A DNA stretch of 35,002 nucleotides, taken from JBAXQQ01 sp037131695. Lineage in GTDB: Bacteria > Armatimonadota > Hebobacteria > CAIYQO01. This document shows, piece after piece, positions 32,403 to 35,002 of the stretch. Made by a program: the position numbers and the translations under genes. Positions within the stretch are counted from its first letter, which is position 1. Each line of letters begins with the position of its first letter. A model generated the notes under the pieces. It made no database searches and was not told where the DNA came from. It saw only the letters and a program-made list of their open reading frames with translations. The DNA is taken from the NCBI GenBank assembly GCA_964638715.1, contig CAZWZF010000051.1, positions 1 through 35,002 on the forward strand, written 5' to 3'.

Positions 32403-32429
32403 TTATCGAACTATTAAAAAATTTCTTTA
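32403..32429 (-). promoter_or_regulatory. sigma-28 (FliA) promoter of flagellin
   Basis: On the minus strand TAAA (32429-32426), exactly 15 bases, then TTCGATAA (32410-32403) matches the flagellar consensus TAAA-N15-GCCGATAA at 4/4 and 6/8. It lies 100 bases before the flagellin start. The rest of the gap 32430-32640 is AT-rich and shows nothing I can name. Confidence 0.75.
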
Positions 32430-32650
32430 GCAAATTCACTTGAATTCTGGAATTTAAAATTTTTAAAGAAGAAATTTAATATAGTTTTACACGGAGCGTT
32501 GGCTTCCAGATGGTGGGTGGTGGATGAACTGTAAATTAAAATTTTATAAAATAATTTCCTATCATACACATCTTTAAATGAGTTTTATAAGAATTGTGAA
32601 AATACATAACCTGTTTTATTGGATATGTAGAATGCTATACATCTCCCCTA

Positions 32651-32719
32651 CCTGACTTCGTCATTTGGCATCAGTTTGGGACAGACACATTCCTTTCTTC
32701 GCCACTCTGTATCAGTCCC
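32651..32719 (+). repeat. dispersed palindromic repeat, copy D (one full and one partial unit)
   Basis: A full unit (32678-32719: GGGACAGACAC...TTCGCCACT...GTATCAGTCCC) is preceded by a partial unit (32651-32680: CCTGACTTCGTCATTTGGCATCAGTTTGGG), so the family has duplicated in tandem here. It lies just after the end of the alcohol dehydrogenase gene. Confidence 0.6.
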
Positions 32720-32747
32720 AAAACTGCCATAAATTGTCAATTAACCG

Positions 32748-33797
32748 TCATTCCATCACAATACAGACCTTGCCTGTCTGTCCCTCGGCGGCTATTTCGT
32801 AGGCTTCTGACGCGCTGGCTAATGGCAGACGCACGTCGGATGTGCGGTCGGGGTGGATTCCCCAGCGGTCGACGCGTTCTACCAGTTCTTCCAGGTGCTT
32901 CAGTGATGTTACCCAGGAACCGAAAAGGGTGATTTGTTTGTGAATCAGGTATTTTGATACTTCAAAAGTTACGCTGCCACCTTCGCCGACGAAGGCGCAT
33001 CTGCCCCAATCGCGAGTGCCTTGCAACGCCAGCAAACGCGCGGAAGAGGCACCGCTGCAATCGATGGCAACTTCGCATCCTTTGTTATTGGTGACGCGCA
33101 TTATATTGTCCAGCGCGTTCTCGTCTGCCTTTACCACATTATCGACCAGACCAAGGTCGGTGGCGATAGCCATGCGTTTGTCCGACAGGTCGGTGCCGAC
33201 TATCTGGGTGGCACCTAACGCGCGTCCCAGCATTGCCGCCGCCAAGCCTACCGGGCCAAGTCCGGTGATTAGCATTTTATCCTGACCGCTTACCTGCATG
33301 CGCCGCAACGCTTCGTAGGCAGTGCCAAATCCGCACGCGCATAATGCGCCATCTACATAGGTTAGTGTGTCTGGCAAAGCGATACAGGTGTTTTCTTCTG
33401 CCAGCATGTAATCGGCATGTCCGCCATCGCGCTGCCAGCCATAAGCGGCGCGATGGGTGCTGCGGCAGCTAATCATGTACCCGTGCCTACATTCATCACA
33501 CACTCCGCAACCGCTGATGTGGTAAACCACCACGCGGTCGCCGGTTTTGAATGATTTACAGCCAGGACCGACCTGGACGATTTGTCCGCAAGGTTCATGC
33601 CCGGAGATAACTCCCTGGTAGCCTTCCGGCCCTTTGCCCAGGTGCTCGCGGTAAATAGCGCGAATATCGCTGCCGCAAATAGACGATGCCTTCATTTTAA
33701 TAAGCACCTGGCCATGCCCCGGCACCGGCACATCATATTCTCTAAATTCAACAGTGCTGTTACCCGGCAACACCACACCGGTCATTTTATTCTGCAT
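32748..33797 (-). CDS. zinc-dependent medium-chain alcohol/polyol dehydrogenase
   Basis: A 349-residue MDR-family NAD(P)-dependent dehydrogenase of the threonine/sorbitol dehydrogenase type. Seen: catalytic zinc ligands C41 (SSICGSD) and H67-E68 (SGHEPCG); structural zinc cysteines C97, C100, C103 and C111 (CGVCDECRHGYMISC); and the nucleotide fold GLGPVGLAAAMLGRALGA...VGTDLSDKR, where Asp after the second strand favours NAD over NADP. The substrate is probably a sugar alcohol or secondary alcohol. The ATG at 33797 is chosen for its GGGGAAA ribosome site; the frame could extend ten Lys-rich codons further. It is 37 bases downstream of an aldo/keto reductase gene, so the two may interconvert a ketose, polyol and aldose, which is inference. 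Confidence 0.88.
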   Translation of the reverse strand: MQNKMTGVVLPGNSTVEFREYDVPVPGHGQVLIKMKASSICGSDIRAIYREHLGKGPEGYQGVISGHEPCGQIVQVGPGCKSFKTGDRVVVYHISGCGVCDECRHGYMISCRSTHRAAYGWQRDGGHADYMLAEENTCIALPDTLTYVDGALCACGFGTAYEALRRMQVSGQDKMLITGLGPVGLAAAMLGRALGATQIVGTDLSDKRMAIATDLGLVDNVVKADENALDNIMRVTNNKGCEVAIDCSGASSARLLALQGTRDWGRCAFVGEGGSVTFEVSKYLIHKQITLFGSWVTSLKHLEELVERVDRWGIHPDRTSDVRLPLASASEAYEIAAEGQTGKVCIVME

Positions 33798-33834
33798 TTT
33801 ATGTTTCCCCTTTTTATTTTTTTTCATTACAAGA

Positions 33835-34857
33835 TTACTTAGTTATTTCGCCATTCAAATCCCACAAATCAATCCACTCCTGCCCGTCTTTCCATAAGAA
33901 TACCTGGCCTTTTATCAGACGGCAATTTTTGTCGATGGCGGCAATGCGTGACATCTCTTCGGCGGTCAGCGGTTCACTTATCACTGATTGCAGGTTTGCA
34001 AGGTAATTGCGACGTTTTACCGAGAAAGGAATTGGCACGCTGCCGCGCTGCTGCGACCATTTTACCGCCAGAGTGGCAGGATGGATATTATACTTGCTGG
34101 CAATTTCTATAATTACCGGGTCTTCAATATCTACGGTATCTTCCGGGGTGCGGTCGCGTTCCGGACGGGCAGGTGAGCCAACCGGGCTGTAGGCGATAGG
34201 AATTATGCCATTGTCGGTGACAAATTTGAAAAGCTCCGGTTGCTGGAAATGCGGGTGAAGTTCCATTTCATTCACTGCCGGCTTGATTTCCGCGTCGCGC
34301 AGCAGTAATTGCAATTTTGGAATTGTCATATTCGATGTGCCGATATGTCTTACCAAACCTATTCGTACCAGTCTTTCCAAATGCCGCCAAATGCGCATGT
34401 AGTCGTCATGAATATACGGCATGGCGTCTTTGCTGCGCGATGTAACGTCGCAATGGGGTGGGTGAAAGTTGGGGAAAGGCCAGTGAATAAGGTATAAATC
34501 GAGATAGTCCAATTGCAGGTCATCCAGCGACTGGCGGAATGCTGGAACCACGTCGCTGTCTTTATGTTTGTCATTCCACAACTTGCTGGTAATCCATAAA
34601 TCTTCTCTTTTTATTCCAGCAGCCATCACTTTTTGCAATGCGCAGCCAATCTCTTTTTCATTGCCATACACCGCAGCGCAGTCAAAATGCCGATAACCCG
34701 ACATCGCCGCATCGTATACCGCATCAGCAATAGTTTGTGCATCCACCGAGTCGTTGCCGAAAGTGCCCAGTCCGATAGCCGGCATTTCGTCGCCATTTGG
34801 CAGGCGGCGTTTTGGCACCAGGTCGGGATTGACTTCGTTGAGTAATATATCAGCCAT
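33835..34857 (-). CDS. aldo/keto reductase
   Basis: A 340-residue NAD(P)H-dependent AKR barrel enzyme. The catalytic tetrad is complete: D59 and Y64 (FDCAAVYGNE), K92 (ITSKLW) and H125 (LYLIHWPFP). Other hallmarks: IGLGTFG near 28-34, HIGTSNM, and PAVNEMELHPHFQQPEL. The pattern is closest to aldose reductase/2,5-diketogluconate reductase-like members, so the likely substrate is an aldose or sugar aldehyde. The second ATG (34857) is chosen because GGAG lies six bases before it; the first ATG at 34869 has no ribosome site. It is followed by the zinc dehydrogenase gene on the same strand. Confidence 0.9.
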   Translation of the reverse strand: MADILLNEVNPDLVPKRRLPNGDEMPAIGLGTFGNDSVDAQTIADAVYDAAMSGYRHFDCAAVYGNEKEIGCALQKVMAAGIKREDLWITSKLWNDKHKDSDVVPAFRQSLDDLQLDYLDLYLIHWPFPNFHPPHCDVTSRSKDAMPYIHDDYMRIWRHLERLVRIGLVRHIGTSNMTIPKLQLLLRDAEIKPAVNEMELHPHFQQPELFKFVTDNGIIPIAYSPVGSPARPERDRTPEDTVDIEDPVIIEIASKYNIHPATLAVKWSQQRGSVPIPFSVKRRNYLANLQSVISEPLTAEEMSRIAAIDKNCRLIKGQVFLWKDGQEWIDLWDLNGEITK

Positions 34858-34892
34858 ATTTTGCTCCATATTTTTTAGACATGATTAAGAAA

Positions 34893-35002
34893 TACCACTA
34901 TAAAAGCCCCTCCCCAACCCCTCCCCAATGGGAGAGGGGCTATCATTTAAATCATATTTCTATCATATATAAGCCCCTTCTCCTTCGGGGAAGGGGTTGG
35001 GG
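34893..35002. mobile_element. second copy of the GC-rich MITE-like element, cut by the window end
   Basis: Read on the minus strand this matches the inner part of the 12509-12651 element: CCCCAACCCCTTCCCCGAAGG, AGAAGGGGCTTATATATGATAG, a short AT-rich centre, ATGATAGCCCCTCTCC and GGGGAGGGGTTGGGG. Similarity continues to TACCAC at 34893. The far end lies beyond the window. It occupies the promoter region of the aldo/keto reductase gene. Confidence 0.7.

Overview
The window reads as a chromosomal segment from an uncultured, probably anaerobic or facultative, saccharolytic bacterium with a flagellum. It holds 22 intact protein genes and one broken transposase gene. I see no rRNA, tRNA, CRISPR array or prophage. 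The gene mix (glycyl radical enzyme with its activase, UroD-family protein, DUF1015, DUF4886, DUF4432, GH95, a large secreted GH-A-type hydrolase, sigma-28-driven flagellin) recalls PVC-group bacteria such as Lentisphaerae, or Armatimonadota and neighbouring uncultured phyla. That placement is inference from gene families; no marker gene settles it. Shine-Dalgarno sites (GGAG/AAGGAG) and TTGACA-N17-TATTAT type promoters are easy to see.

Layout. 1-3.9 kb: a DUF1232 (YkvA) membrane protein, a secreted helical protein of unknown function, then on the minus strand a translationally coupled DUF1015 / ABC-2 permease pair. 4.2-6.0 kb: a UroD-family protein whose last codons and stop lie inside a repeat, followed by an IS200/IS605-type tnpA broken by a single in-frame TAG and by a 168-bp nested palindrome resembling a REPIN. 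6.0-12.3 kb, all minus: activase, glycyl radical enzyme (TTG start, atypical Cys-His-Trp at the active-site loop), then two tandem paralogous secreted metallophosphoesterases. 12.3-15.3 kb: a repeat-rich gap with a 143-bp MITE-like element, a DUF4886 SGNH hydrolase, a surface stalk-domain protein with a palindrome over its promoter, and a zinc-ribbon membrane protein. 15.3-16.9 kb: overlapping rfbB and rfbC-like genes. 17.1-22.7 kb: a glycogen breakdown operon (glycogen phosphorylase, DUF4432 aldose-epimerase-like protein, debranching enzyme). 23.0-28.2 kb: a likely operon of GAF-GGDEF diguanylate cyclase, NDP-sugar pyrophosphorylase and GH95 hydrolase. 28.3-31 kb: a divergent secreted glycoside hydrolase. 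31-32.7 kb: flagellin with its own terminator and sigma-28 promoter. 32.7-34.9 kb: a zinc alcohol dehydrogenase and an aldo/keto reductase.

The genes fit a life on carbohydrates: secreted or cytosolic hydrolases release sugars, glycogen phosphorylase and debranching enzyme mobilise a store, nucleotide-sugar enzymes feed surface polysaccharide, and the MDR/AKR pair interconverts sugars and polyols.

The most unusual layer is not a gene. The gaps carry at least five kinds of small repeat: (1) heptanucleotide tandem arrays, two of which begin at or overlap a stop codon; (2) a 40-42 bp GGGAC...GTCCC palindrome in four places; (3) a GC-rich MITE-like element in two copies plus a half copy; (4) REP-type hairpins around the transposase; (5) a single 73-bp palindrome. 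These small mobile or expanding repeats have edited gene ends, most clearly those of the UroD-like gene and the debranching enzyme gene.
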